Numbered from the stretch's first letter, positions 15,681 through 23,915 are shown. The stretch: DNA of 32,489 nucleotides from Bacteroidales bacterium (GCA_024402025.1 JAKSJY010000010.1:1-32489); one strand, 5' to 3'. Numbers and translations are program-made. Notes: generated by a model from the sequence alone, not told the origin.

Positions 15681-15986
15681 ATGGCATACGAACTAAAGGA
15701 AGGACAGGGAAGCCTGTTCAAGAACGAAAAGCAGAACGACCGCCAGCCCGATTTCAGGGGCCACATCATGGTGGGTGGTACAATATATGACGTTGCCGGA
15801 TGGCAGCGCACGTCCCAGAACGGGAAGGAGTACATCAGTCTCCAGGCGGCTCTTCCTCGCGAGAGGACCGATGCTCCGGCCCAGCAGTACCAGGCTCCGG
15901 CCCAGCAGTACCAGGCACCCGCGCCCGCCCCGGCACCCTCGGCGGACGATTTCAAGGAAACCGTCGTGGACGATCTTCCGTTCTAG
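15681..15986 (+). CDS. Small DUF736-like protein with an SSB-type acidic C-terminal tail
   Basis: This 101-residue protein has a basic N terminus (ELKEGQGSLFKNEKQNDRQP) and a compact core (DFRGHIMVGGTIYDVAGWQR followed by TSQNGKEYISLQA). The core pattern resembles the DUF736 family, with a conserved Trp and a YIS strand. A Pro/Gln/Ala linker with two perfect APAQQYQ repeats follows, and the end is FKETVVDDLPF. That end closely resembles the SSB tip (DDDLPF type) that recruits RecA-, RecO- and exonuclease-type partners. The true SSB OB-fold signature is not evident and the protein is shorter than SSB. It may therefore be a DNA-transaction accessory protein; this is inferred. Its stop interlocks with the convergent gene (CTAG). 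Confidence 0.72.
   Translation: MAYELKEGQGSLFKNEKQNDRQPDFRGHIMVGGTIYDVAGWQRTSQNGKEYISLQAALPRERTDAPAQQYQAPAQQYQAPAPAPAPSADDFKETVVDDLPF
15873..15914 (+). repeat. Perfect 21-bp tandem repeat, two copies, in frame
   Basis: Copies at 15873-15893 and 15894-15914 are identical and encode APAQQYQ twice. A partial third copy (GC.CCCGC) follows. The unit length keeps the frame, so copy-number change would only alter linker length. Confidence 0.85.
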
Positions 15987-16900
15987 TTTTCCCGCGTGCA
16001 GCGTTCCAGCAGTGTGCGTTGCTGCGCGGAAATTATCCCGGCCTCGAAAAGAGCATTCACGTTCATCTCCAGGGAGTCGTGAGATTCCCTGAAGAGGACT
16101 ATTCCGTGCGCGGTGGCGCGGTTGCGTATCGAGGGGAGTCTTGCGAGCGAGTCTTCCGGAAGGGACCATATGTCCGGATAATGGGGGTTGGCGCAGGAAA
16201 TGAGGTCGCTGAGGGCATCGAACTTCTCCTTGTCGAAATTGTATATTTCCATCAACTGCTCGCAGCAGCTGTATCCACCGAGCCTTTCCCTGTATTCGAC
16301 CATCTTCGCCGCGAAGTACGGACCTATGCCCGGAAGGGCGTCGAATGCCGCCGAGTCCGCGGAGTTTATGTCCACTTTCGGGATGCGGATATATTTTTCC
16401 AGCCTTCTGTAAACGGAGTCGGCCACAACAAATGAGTTTGCAAAATCGGATTTACGGTTGAAATGCCCGCCCTTGGACCTGTAGTTCTCTATCGCCATTG
16501 CCTGCTTCTCTGAAAAGCCCAGTCTCTGCAACTCGCTGACTGAAACCGTGTTGGGATCGAAGGTAAAGGATTCGATCCTTCTTCCGTGTTCCCGCACGCG
16601 CCCGACGACGGGGGAGTGGACGCTTTCCACCGGGCTTATGGTAGAGTCGCCGAATACATAGACCGTATCCGGGTGGTCCCGGTTCGCCTGTATCTTGAGT
16701 ATGGCCGCCTTTCCCGTGAACACGGCGGCTTCGAACCCCGCAATCATAAAGACAAGAGCGATGACTCCGGTCTTGAATACTGATGAAACTTCTGACTGAC
16801 GGGAATTACTGTTCTTTGTACTTGTTCCGGTGCTCGGCTTTTTTCTCCGCCGGTTTGCCGGAGACGACGATGACGATTTCGCCCTTGGGTTCGTTTTCAT
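15983..16900 (-). CDS. Membrane-anchored helix-hairpin-helix (ComEA-like) protein
   Basis: This 305-residue protein has a basic Ser-rich cytosolic N terminus (1-40) and one membrane helix (about 43-63, FKTGVIALVFMIAGFEAAVF). The domain beyond it contains repeated HhH units, including FDPNTVSVSELQRLGFSEKQ, VDINSADSAAFDALPGIGPY followed by FAAKMVEYRERLGGY, and a C-terminal LARLPSIRNRATAHGI. The HhH units resemble ComEA, a DNA-binding uptake protein; a competence role is not shown. The ATG at 16900 lies inside rsmI, giving a 95-nt same-strand overlap, because no start codon occurs between the rsmI stop and the membrane helix. The stop is in CTAG 15983-15986, shared with the convergent gene. Confidence 0.85.
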   Translation of the reverse strand: MKTNPRAKSSSSSPANRRRKKPSTGTSTKNSNSRQSEVSSVFKTGVIALVFMIAGFEAAVFTGKAAILKIQANRDHPDTVYVFGDSTISPVESVHSPVVGRVREHGRRIESFTFDPNTVSVSELQRLGFSEKQAMAIENYRSKGGHFNRKSDFANSFVVADSVYRRLEKYIRIPKVDINSADSAAFDALPGIGPYFAAKMVEYRERLGGYSCCEQLMEIYNFDKEKFDALSDLISCANPHYPDIWSLPEDSLARLPSIRNRATAHGIVLFRESHDSLEMNVNALFEAGIISAQQRTLLERCTREN

Positions 16901-17522
16901 TGAAGTATTGTTTAAGTTCGGTCAAGGTGCCACGGTGGTGTGTCTCGTGGATCTTCGATATTTCACGCGCTACGCTGCACTCCCTGTCGCCACCGAAAAC
17001 ATCCTCGAACTGTTCGAGAGTCTTGGCAAGACGGTAGGGGGACTCGTAGAAAATCATAGTTCTTGTCTCTTCGGCAAGGGATGCCAGAATGGCGTTGCGG
17101 CCTTTCTTCTGCGGGAGGAAACCCTCGAAACAGAATCTGTCGCAGGGAAGCCCGGAGGAAACGATTGCAGGTATGCAGGCTGTCGCTCCCGGAAGGGTCT
17201 GGACTTCTATGCCTTCAGCGGCGCAGGCTCTCGCCAGCAGGAAACCGGGGTCGGAGATCCCTGGGGTGCCGGCGTCGCTGACAAGCGCAACGTTCGAGCC
17301 CTGGAGTATGCGTTCCTTGATGAGTTCGACACTCTGGTGTTCGTTGAACTTGTGGTGGGACATCAGCCTCCCCTGTATGCCGTAGTGATGGAGGAGGACG
17401 CTGCTGGTCCTTGTATCCTCCGCAAGGATGATGTCGGCATTCCTGAGAACTTCCACGCTGCGGAAGGTCATGTCTTCGAGATTGCCGACCGGGGTCGGGA
17501 CGATGAAAAGCTTACCCTGCAT
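16806..17522 (-). CDS. rsmI: 16S rRNA (cytidine-1402-2'-O) methyltransferase RsmI
   Basis: This 238-residue tetrapyrrole-methylase-fold protein has the RsmI signatures LFIVPTPVGNLEDMTFRSVE, AEDTRTSSVLLHHYGI, VSDAGTPGISDPGF (SAM binding), PGATACIPAIVSSGLP and FYESPYRL. It methylates the 2'-OH of C1402 in 16S rRNA with RsmH. The C-terminal 20-odd residues (GKPAEKKAEHRNKYKEQ) look like an added basic tail and coincide with the overlap with the HhH gene. It starts 1 nt after the stop of the coiled-coil gene at 17524. Confidence 0.96.
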   Translation of the reverse strand: MQGKLFIVPTPVGNLEDMTFRSVEVLRNADIILAEDTRTSSVLLHHYGIQGRLMSHHKFNEHQSVELIKERILQGSNVALVSDAGTPGISDPGFLLARACAAEGIEVQTLPGATACIPAIVSSGLPCDRFCFEGFLPQKKGRNAILASLAEETRTMIFYESPYRLAKTLEQFEDVFGGDRECSVAREISKIHETHHRGTLTELKQYFNENEPKGEIVIVVSGKPAEKKAEHRNKYKEQ

Positions 17523-17523
17523 C

Positions 17524-18009
17524 CTATTTGAGTTTTCTTCGTACGGCCATCATGAATCTGTACACTGTCTCGGATCCCATCTTCCATTCCGGGAAATGGG
17601 TCCCGCAGTAGTTTATCGCCTGGTCCAGGGTCTCCATCCGGTTAAGCGCCGTTATGGTATTCTGGAATATGGCCGGGTCCTGGCGGAAAAGGGAGTTTAT
17701 GAACAGCACCCTGTCGTTGAGGGAAATGCCGCTTATTATGTTTTTCACCTCGCCTCCAGGGATGTCTATCTGCCACTGGTAGGTGCGTTCATCCTTTCTG
17801 GCGGGAGAAACGGAGATGATCTCCTCGAAACTCGGAGCCGGCGGCTCGGGCTGGAAGCGGGGCTCCACGTAGAACTCCGTGTCCGGCAGATCGAAGTCAG
17901 GGACAATCACGTCAATGGATTTGGCTGACCTGGCTTCCGCAAGTTCGCGTTCGAGTTCCGCAATCCTTGTTCGTAACTGGTTGATAACTTCCTGGTCCGA
18001 GTCGTACAT
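17524..18009 (-). CDS. Conserved Bacteroidales coiled-coil protein of unknown function
   Basis: This 161-residue protein has an N-terminal coiled coil (about 5-28, VINQLRTRIAELERELAEAR), a Pro-rich acidic middle (VEPRFQPEPPAPSFEEI), and a C-terminal helical domain (about 95-158, GISLNDRVLFINSLFRQDPA, MAVRRKLK). The C-terminal domain resembles a short module I have seen at the end of several Bacteroidales hypothetical proteins, with an INDRFLFINELF-like motif. No enzyme motif is seen. I chose the ATG at 18009, at the start of the coiled coil; the longer frame to 18054 lies within the promoter region. It precedes rsmI by 1 nt, so the two are likely co-transcribed. Confidence 0.75.
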   Translation of the reverse strand: MYDSDQEVINQLRTRIAELERELAEARSAKSIDVIVPDFDLPDTEFYVEPRFQPEPPAPSFEEIISVSPARKDERTYQWQIDIPGGEVKNIISGISLNDRVLFINSLFRQDPAIFQNTITALNRMETLDQAINYCGTHFPEWKMGSETVYRFMMAVRRKLK

Positions 18010-18026
18010 TATCCGTAAACTGTTTA

Positions 18027-18049
18027 TAATTTTGTACTTCACAAATCTA
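18027..18049. promoter_or_regulatory. Crossed divergent promoters: tdk (+) and coiled-coil gene (-)
   Basis: The plus-strand TAATTTTG (18027-18034) serves tdk (ATG 18055). The minus-strand TAGATTTG (18042-18049) serves the gene starting at 18009. Here the order of the two -7 elements is reversed relative to the other divergent pairs, so each predicted start site lies between them and polymerase binding should be mutually exclusive. Confidence 0.6.
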
Positions 18050-18054
18050 ACCAA

Positions 18055-18636
18055 ATGTTTTCAGAAAACAATAAAAAATCGGGCTGCATCGAAGTGGTAT
18101 GCGGGTCCATGTTCTCCGGAAAGACAGAGGAGCTTATCCGCAGGGTCAGACGTGCACAGTTCGCCAACCAGAAAATCGCCATCTTCAAACCTGCCGTGGA
18201 CAACCGATACTCCGACGTGGAGGTCGTTTCCCACGACTTTCACAGCATCACCTCAAAACCCGTCAGCGATCCAAGGGCAATGCTCGAGGTTGGACCCGAC
18301 GTTCAGGTCGTAGGTGTGGACGAAGCCCAGTTCTTCGACGAATCATTGGTTGAAGTCTGCCAGACTCTCGCTGACAGGGGGGTCAGGGTGATAATAGCCG
18401 GTCTGGACACGGACTACCTTGGAAAGCCGTTCGGGCCGATGCCGGCGCTCATGGCCGTCGCCGAGGATGTTCAGAAGGTCCATGCCATCTGCGTAAAATG
18501 CGGCAACCTTGCAAACCACTCGCACCGTCTTTCACGCAGCAAAGACCTCGTAGTCCTCGGTGAGAAGGACATATACGAGCCTTTGTGCCGTGAATGTTTC
18601 AACAGGGCGAGGGCTGCCGAGGAGTCCGGAAAATAA
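18055..18636 (+). CDS. tdk: Thymidine kinase (type II)
   Basis: This 193-residue protein has the Walker A loop [11 protein letters not shown] (about 17-27), the Walker B-like GVDEAQFF with catalytic Glu, and a zinc-binding lasso with CVKCG and CRECF. It phosphorylates thymidine in the salvage pathway. The stop (18634-18636) is 8 nt from that of trpS on the other strand, with no terminator hairpin between. Confidence 0.97.
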   Translation: MFSENNKKSGCIEVVCGSMFSGKTEELIRRVRRAQFANQKIAIFKPAVDNRYSDVEVVSHDFHSITSKPVSDPRAMLEVGPDVQVVGVDEAQFFDESLVEVCQTLADRGVRVIIAGLDTDYLGKPFGPMPALMAVAEDVQKVHAICVKCGNLANHSHRLSRSKDLVVLGEKDIYEPLCRECFNRARAAEESGK

Positions 18637-18644
18637 ACCCCTTT

Positions 18645-19790
18645 CTATTCGGAATACTTCTTCTGCTGGGCGGCAATCAGTTCGTCAAGCACGCCTTTGT
18701 CGAAGTAGTTGATCTTCATTGCGGCCTTTACGTCAGAAAGGGTCTGCGCGGCGACTTTGCGTGCCTCTTCACTGCCTTTGCGAAGAACGTCATACACGTA
18801 GGGTATGTTCTGCTCGAGTTCCTTGCGTCTTGCCCTGATCGGTTCGAGGGTGTCGTTGAGGACGGCATTGAGGAAATTCTTTATCATCATGTCTCCGAGA
18901 CCTCCCTTGCGGTACTGCTCCTTCACCTCGTCGAGGCTTGAGAACGTGAAACTGGACTTCCTGCCTACGAAACAATCCGCGAACTTGGTGAAGTGCCCGG
19001 GCTTGCAGAAGGCGTCGAGATAGGTGAACACCGTGTTGCCCTCGACGTGTCCGGGGTCGGAAACCTGAAGGTGCTCGGGGTCCGTGTACATACCCTTGAC
19101 CTTTGTCCAGACCGTTTCCGCGTCATCCGAAAGATATATGCAGTTGCCGAGGGATTTGCTCATCTTCGCCTTTCCGTCGGTTCCGGGAAGACGCAGGCAT
19201 GCGCTGTTGTCGGGAAGCAGAATCTCCGGCATCACGAGGGTCTCACCATATACGGAGTTGAACTTGTGTACAATCTCGCGCGTCTGCTCTATCATCGGGG
19301 CCTGGTCTTCTCCGACCGGCACGGTGGTAGCCTTGAACGCCGTTATGTCGGCAGCCTGGGAGATGGGGTAACAGAAGAATCCGACGGGGGTCCCGGCCTT
19401 GTTGTCCGAATCGTCATCGGAGAAGCCCCTCATCACTATTTCCTGCTTTACGGTGGGATTCCTCTGCAGTCTCTGTACGGTCACGAGGTTGTTGTAGAAG
19501 AACGTGAGTTCCGTAAGTTCGCTGACCTGGGACTGTATGAATATCGTGCTTTTCTCCGGGTCCAGTCCGGCGGAAAGGTAGTCGAGAGCGACTTCCAGAA
19601 TGTTTTCCCGTACCTTTCCGGGGTTGTCGGCGTTGTCGGTGAGCGCCTGCGCATCGGCAATCATTATGAATATCCTGTCGAACTCACCGCTGTTCTGGAG
19701 TTCAACCCTTCTGCGCAACGAACCTACATAGTGTCCTATGTGAAGGCGACCGGTAGGACGGTCGCCTGTGAGAATTATCTTCTTTGCCAT
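18645..19790 (-). CDS. trpS: Tryptophanyl-tRNA synthetase
   Basis: This 381-residue class I synthetase has HIGH at residues 17-20 ([11 protein letters not shown]) and KMSKS at 209-213, with TrpRS landmarks [16 protein letters not shown] and [12 protein letters not shown]. It is longer than the common 330-residue TrpRS and includes the extra segment [20 protein letters not shown], seen in the longer subgroup. The start codon overlaps the recA stop by 1 nt (TAATG), so recA-trpS is probably one operon with coupled translation. Confidence 0.95.
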   Translation of the reverse strand: MAKKIILTGDRPTGRLHIGHYVGSLRRRVELQNSGEFDRIFIMIADAQALTDNADNPGKVRENILEVALDYLSAGLDPEKSTIFIQSQVSELTELTFFYNNLVTVQRLQRNPTVKQEIVMRGFSDDDSDNKAGTPVGFFCYPISQAADITAFKATTVPVGEDQAPMIEQTREIVHKFNSVYGETLVMPEILLPDNSACLRLPGTDGKAKMSKSLGNCIYLSDDAETVWTKVKGMYTDPEHLQVSDPGHVEGNTVFTYLDAFCKPGHFTKFADCFVGRKSSFTFSSLDEVKEQYRKGGLGDMMIKNFLNAVLNDTLEPIRARRKELEQNIPYVYDVLRKGSEEARKVAAQTLSDVKAAMKINYFDKGVLDELIAAQQKKYSE

Positions 19791-20818
19791 TAATCCTTAA
19801 CTTTCTTGAGAGCTGTCTTGACCTTTTCTTCGATTTCGTCGCAGAGCTCCGGGTTGTCCTTGAGAAGCTGCTTTACGGCAGCCATACCCTGGGCGAGTTT
19901 TTCATCATTGTAGCTGAACCAGCTGCCGGACTTGTGGATGATTTCGAACTCCACGGCGAGGTCCACGATCTCAGCCACGTGCGAGATGCCTTCTCCGAAG
20001 ACGATGTCGAATTCGGCCTTCTTGAACGGGGGCGCCATCTTGTTCTTCACGACCTTTACGCGCGTGCGGTTCCCGGTGGCGTCATCGCCATCCTTGAGCT
20101 GTGTGGTTTTGCGGACGTCCAGACGTACGGATGCGTAGAACTTGAGGGCGTTTCCTCCGGTGGTTGTTTCCGGGTTGCCGAACATCACTCCGATTTTCTC
20201 GCGAAGCTGGTTGATGAATATGCAGCAGGTATTTGTCTTCGAAATGTTTGCCGTGAGTTTCCTGAGAGCCTGACTCATAAGCCGGGCCTGGAGGCCTACC
20301 TTGTTGTCGCCCATCTCGCCTTCGATCTCCGCCTTCGGGGTGAGGGCGGCCACCGTTTCGATGTCCACGATATCCACGGCACCGCTTCGGATGAGGTTGT
20401 CCGCAATCTCCAGGGCCTGCTCACCGTTGTCCGGCTGGGACACGAGCAGGGTCTCGAGATTGACTCCGAGCGCCTGTGCATAGGTGCGGTCGAACGCGTG
20501 CTCGGCATCGATCATGGCTGCGATTCCGCCCTGCTTCTGAGCCTGTGCTATGGCGTGGATGGCCAAAGTGGTCTTTCCGCTGGATTCGGGTCCGTAGATT
20601 TCGATGATGCGTCCGCGGGGATAACCTCCGATTCCCAGTGCATGGTCAAGAGCCACGGAACCGCTGGGTATTACCTGAACGTCCCATTCGGGCTGGTCGC
20701 CGAGAGTCATTATTGTTCCCTTCCCGTAATCCTTCTCTATCTTGTCGATAGTGGCCTGGAGGGCTTTGAGTTTAGCAGCATTGATTTCAGCTTTCGGTGC
20801 TTCGTTTTCTTTTGCCAT
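19790..20818 (-). CDS. recA: Recombinase RecA
   Basis: This 342-residue protein has the Walker [10 protein letters not shown] at 76-84, the loop regions [20 protein letters not shown] and [20 protein letters not shown], and the end of the core domain [12 protein letters not shown]. It forms filaments on single-stranded DNA for repair and SOS signalling. The C-terminal tail is not strongly acidic (ending [11 protein letters not shown]). I chose the ATG at 20818; the longer frame to 20962 crosses the promoter region. recX is encoded just beyond rlmN on the other strand. Confidence 0.98.
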   Translation of the reverse strand: MAKENEAPKAEINAAKLKALQATIDKIEKDYGKGTIMTLGDQPEWDVQVIPSGSVALDHALGIGGYPRGRIIEIYGPESSGKTTLAIHAIAQAQKQGGIAAMIDAEHAFDRTYAQALGVNLETLLVSQPDNGEQALEIADNLIRSGAVDIVDIETVAALTPKAEIEGEMGDNKVGLQARLMSQALRKLTANISKTNTCCIFINQLREKIGVMFGNPETTTGGNALKFYASVRLDVRKTTQLKDGDDATGNRTRVKVVKNKMAPPFKKAEFDIVFGEGISHVAEIVDLAVEFEIIHKSGSWFSYNDEKLAQGMAAVKQLLKDNPELCDEIEEKVKTALKKVKD

Positions 20819-20861
20819 AAGAACAGTGTTTGTTTGATAGTATAAGTTTACGTTATTGCGC

Positions 20862-20880
20862 CTGAACCAACCTGGCTCAG
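20862..20880 (-). promoter_or_regulatory. Hairpin in the recA leader
   Basis: On the minus strand arms CTGAGCC (20880-20874) and GGTTCAG (20868-20862) form a 7-bp stem with one G-U pair and a 5-nt loop. It lies in the predicted leader of about 65 nt. There is no T run, so it is not a terminator. Function unknown. Confidence 0.4.
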
Positions 20881-20885
20881 CAAGA

Positions 20886-20915
20886 CAAATATAAGAAGAA
20901 ATATTCTTATTTTTG
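20886..20915. promoter_or_regulatory. Divergent promoters: recA (-) and rlmN (+)
   Basis: The minus-strand TATATTTG (20886-20893) fits the recA promoter. The plus-strand TATTTTTG (20908-20915) ends 6 nt before the rlmN ATG. They are 14 bp apart in back-to-back orientation. No convincing SOS box was found nearby. Confidence 0.6.
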
Positions 20916-20921
20916 CACCCG

Positions 20922-21944
20922 ATGAAAGAGAAATTGCTGGGAAAAACTCCCGATGAACTCAAGAAGGTTGCGCTCGATGCCGGACTTCCCGCGTTCGCAT
21001 CGAAGCAGATTGCGTCGTGGCTCTATGAGAAGCGCGTGTCTGACTTCGAATCGATGTCGAACATCAGCAAGGCCGGGCGTGAGAAACTCGGCGAAATGTT
21101 TGAAACTGGGGTCGAGGCTCCCATAGGCATCGCGGAATCTTTCGACGGTACGAAAAAATACCTCTTCCGTACGGGAGAGTCGGCCGTCGAGGCCGTGATG
21201 ATTCCGTCGGAAGACAGGTTCACCCTCTGCGTAAGTTCCCAGGCCGGGTGCAAGATGGGCTGCCGGTTCTGTATGACGGGAAGACAGGGTTTCCACGGCA
21301 ATCTCTCCACGGCGGAAATCCTCAATCAGTTCATAAGCATTCCGGAGAGCGCCTCCCTGACCAACGCGGTGTTTATGGGGATGGGCGAACCTTTGGACAA
21401 TTTCGATGCGGTGATGGGAGCCATACGGGTGCTTACTGCGCCCTGGGGCTTTGCCTGGAGCCCAAAAAGAATCACCTTGAGCACCATTGGAGTCATCCCA
21501 CAGCTGAAACGCTACCTTGACGAATGCAACTGCCATCTCGCGGTGAGCCTGCACAATCCGATTCCGGAGGAGCGGCTTGAGATGATGCCTGTCCAGAAAG
21601 CATATGACATCCTGGATGTGGTCGACCTTGTAAGACAGTATGACTTTTCCGGGCAGAGAAGGGTCAGTTTCGAATACACAATGTTCTCCGGATGGAACGA
21701 TTCGAAGAGACACGCGGATGCTCTGATACGGCTGCTTCGCGGACTGGAATGCCGCGTCAACCTGATACGTTTCCACGAGATTCCGGATTTTCCCTACAGA
21801 TGCGCATCCGCTCCGGCAATGGAGCAGTTCCGCGACAGATTGAACAATAACGGCATCACCTGCACCATCAGGGCCTCCAGAGGGGAGGATATACTTGCGG
21901 CGTGCGGAATGCTGGCCGGACGTTGCAGCAATGGAAACAGATAA
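20922..21944 (+). CDS. rlmN: 23S rRNA/tRNA adenine-C2 methyltransferase RlmN
   Basis: This 340-residue radical SAM enzyme has CKMGCRFC (cluster ligands C110, C114, C117) followed by the adjacent [11 protein letters not shown]. It also has [12 protein letters not shown] and [11 protein letters not shown], and a C-terminal [15 protein letters not shown] that supplies the second catalytic Cys. It methylates C2 of A2503 in 23S rRNA and A37 in some tRNAs. I chose the ATG at 20922 rather than a TTG at 20913, which lies inside the promoter element. The 3' end overlaps recX by 14 nt. Confidence 0.95.
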   Translation: MKEKLLGKTPDELKKVALDAGLPAFASKQIASWLYEKRVSDFESMSNISKAGREKLGEMFETGVEAPIGIAESFDGTKKYLFRTGESAVEAVMIPSEDRFTLCVSSQAGCKMGCRFCMTGRQGFHGNLSTAEILNQFISIPESASLTNAVFMGMGEPLDNFDAVMGAIRVLTAPWGFAWSPKRITLSTIGVIPQLKRYLDECNCHLAVSLHNPIPEERLEMMPVQKAYDILDVVDLVRQYDFSGQRRVSFEYTMFSGWNDSKRHADALIRLLRGLECRVNLIRFHEIPDFPYRCASAPAMEQFRDRLNNNGITCTIRASRGEDILAACGMLAGRCSNGNR

Positions 21945-22377
21945 GGTCCTTTCTTCCCTTCAGACGCTCTGCTCGAGGCAGGAATGCTGCTCGAAGGATA
22001 TCTACGCCAAGGCTTTGAGACGCCTGGACGGAGATGCCGAGGCCGCGCGCAGCGTACTCCAGGCGCTGGTGGACGACGGCTACGTGGATGACAGGAGATA
22101 CGCCGCCGCTTTTGCGCGTGAAAAGGCTTCCATCACGGGATGGGGACCGGTGAAGATAAAGTTCGCGCTGGCGGCAAAAGGCATAGGGGCCGGCATCGCC
22201 GCGGAGGGAATGGCCGAAATAGATGGGGAAAAGTCCCTCGAAAGGCTGTCGAGACTTCTCGACGCAAAATGGAAAACCCTGCAGGACGACCCGCAGGGCA
22301 AGCTAAAACTTATAAGATTCGCGCTTTCGCGCGGCTACGACTACGCTACGGTAAAGCCTCTGATCGAAAGATATTAG
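21931..22377 (+). CDS. recX: Regulatory protein RecX
   Basis: This 148-residue protein has the three-helix-repeat pattern of RecX: CSKDIYAKALRRLDGDAEAA, VLQALVDDGYVDDRRYAAAF, AREKASITGWGPVKIKFALA and RFALSRGYDYATVKPLIE. RecX caps RecA filaments and inhibits RecA. It overlaps the rlmN end by 14 nt. It lies across the divergent promoter from recA rather than in the same operon. The stop interlocks with pdxA in TTAG (22374-22377). Confidence 0.92.
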   Translation: METDKVLSSLQTLCSRQECCSKDIYAKALRRLDGDAEAARSVLQALVDDGYVDDRRYAAAFAREKASITGWGPVKIKFALAAKGIGAGIAAEGMAEIDGEKSLERLSRLLDAKWKTLQDDPQGKLKLIRFALSRGYDYATVKPLIERY

Positions 22378-23429
22378 TCTTCGGCCGTACGCTCCGGCAT
22401 CTTGTTTTCCAACAGCTTCCTGTAGTTTTCCTTCCTGCGGAGGATGTCGATTGCGGTAAAGATGGAACTGCGCATTGACATCGCGTCCGCCTGGTCGTGT
22501 CCGGCTTTCTCGAATGCCGTTCCGTGGTCGGGCGAGGTGCGCACGATGGGGAGTCCCGCGGAATAGTTGACGCCGTCGGAGAACGCGATGGCCTTGAAGG
22601 GTGAAAGCCCCTGGTCGTGGTACATCGCAAGGGTGGCATCGAACTGCTCATAGTGGCTCTGTCCGAAGAAACCGTCGGGAGAGAAGGGACCGAAAGCCTG
22701 GATGCCTTCTGCGTTGGCGCGCCTTACGGCCGGCATCACCATCGCCTGCTCCTCGTCTCCCAGCAGGCCGCCGTCCCCGCTGTGGGGATTGAGGCTGAGC
22801 ACCGCGATTCGTGGACTGTCGATGCCGAAATCCGAAATGAGGGATTCCTTCATCAGACGGAGCTTGCTGAGGATCTTCTCCTCGCTCAGGGATGATGCGA
22901 CGTCCTTGAGGGGAATATGTCCGGTCACGACGCCGAGTTTCAGCCTTTCGCTTATCATGAACATCGTGACATCCTTTACTCCGAATGCGTCCTGCAGGTA
23001 TTCGGTGTGTCCGGGAAACTTGAACCCTTGGTTGGCCATCGATTTCTTGTTGATGGGGGCGGTGACAAGCACGTCCGTGTATCCGGCCTTGATTTCCTTT
23101 ACGGCCGTCTCAAGAGCGGTGATGGCCGCCTGGGCACTTTCGGGAGTCGATGCTCCGGGCTCGGCGAAGGTGCTTTCGGAAAGGCAGTTGACGATATTTA
23201 TCTTTTTGTCGATTGCGTTCTTCGCGGAATCTATTGTGCATATCTCCATTTCCTCGATTTCGGGGATTGTCTTGAGATAGAAATTGAAAAGTTTCGGAGA
23301 ACCGTACACCACGGGTGTGAACTGGTCGAGAATCCTTGCGTCCGAAAGCGCTTTGATTATCACTTCGTATCCGATTCCATTGGAATCGCCCTGGGTTATT
23401 CCCACTATCGGTTTTCGATTGTTTGCCAT
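22374..23429 (-). CDS. pdxA: 4-hydroxythreonine-4-phosphate dehydrogenase PdxA
   Basis: This 351-residue protein matches PdxA: IVGITQGDSNGIGYEVIIKA at the start, APINKKSMANQGFKFPGHTE (metal ligand His), AVLSLNPHSGDGGLLG, YHDQGLSPFKAIAF, RTSPDHGTAFEKAG. It oxidises 4-phosphohydroxythreonine on the way to pyridoxal phosphate. I chose the ATG at 23429 because the family begins with this strand. It overlaps the 3' end of rnhA by 25 nt, so they are co-transcribed. Confidence 0.95.
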   Translation of the reverse strand: MANNRKPIVGITQGDSNGIGYEVIIKALSDARILDQFTPVVYGSPKLFNFYLKTIPEIEEMEICTIDSAKNAIDKKINIVNCLSESTFAEPGASTPESAQAAITALETAVKEIKAGYTDVLVTAPINKKSMANQGFKFPGHTEYLQDAFGVKDVTMFMISERLKLGVVTGHIPLKDVASSLSEEKILSKLRLMKESLISDFGIDSPRIAVLSLNPHSGDGGLLGDEEQAMVMPAVRRANAEGIQAFGPFSPDGFFGQSHYEQFDATLAMYHDQGLSPFKAIAFSDGVNYSAGLPIVRTSPDHGTAFEKAGHDQADAMSMRSSIFTAIDILRRKENYRKLLENKMPERTAED

Positions 23430-23908
23430 ATATTGTCTTCTATGTTGTTTCCAAGATATCCGCTGTCCGTTCCAAGTCCCGGAGCCATGTACGCGGCCAC
23501 TGCAAGAGTGTCGCATCTTTCATTTTCAGGGTGTCCGGCATGGCCTTTCAGCCAGTGGAACGTGACTTTGTGCGAACGGTAGAGCGGGACGAAGCGTTTC
23601 CAGAGGTCGGTGTTCTTCACCTTCTTCCAGTCTTTCGCAATCCATTTCTCCAGCCACCCCTCCGTCAGCGCCTTTACCACATACTGCGAGTCGCTCCACA
23701 CTTCCACCGTCGCGTTTTTCCATTTTATGGCTTCCAATCCGACTATTACTGCAAGGAGCTCCATCCTGTTGTTGGTGGTAAGGGCAAAGCCTCCGCTCAG
23801 TTCCTTGCGAATCTCACCGCATTTCAGCACGACTCCGTAGCCCCCGGGTCCCGGGTTTCCGCTGGCGGCTCCGTCGGTGAAAAGGTATATGGTCGGTCTG
23901 GATTCCAT
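23405..23908 (-). CDS. rnhA: Ribonuclease HI
   Basis: This 167-residue protein has all catalytic residues: D12 in FTDGAASGNPGPGG, E50 in NNRMEL, D73 in SDSQYV, and D133 in NERCDTLA with the mobile His in KGHAGHPENE. It cleaves RNA in RNA-DNA hybrids. The predicted TATTTTTG element ends 7 nt before the ATG, so the mRNA may be leaderless. It precedes and overlaps pdxA. Confidence 0.96.
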   Translation of the reverse strand: MESRPTIYLFTDGAASGNPGPGGYGVVLKCGEIRKELSGGFALTTNNRMELLAVIVGLEAIKWKNATVEVWSDSQYVVKALTEGWLEKWIAKDWKKVKNTDLWKRFVPLYRSHKVTFHWLKGHAGHPENERCDTLAVAAYMAPGLGTDSGYLGNNIEDNIWQTIENR

Positions 23909-23915
23909 ATCTCCG

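Noticed and set aside
19784..20845. 353-codon plus-strand frame opposite recA
   Set aside because: It is an antisense shadow of recA with no domain, promoter or start context of its own.
20819..20900. LexA/SOS box before recA
   Set aside because: The nearest match is CTG-N13-CAG, which has the wrong spacing and is explained by the hairpin.
20819..20962. N-terminal extension of recA
   Set aside because: It crosses both divergent promoters and the rlmN start; RecA normally begins near MAKEN.
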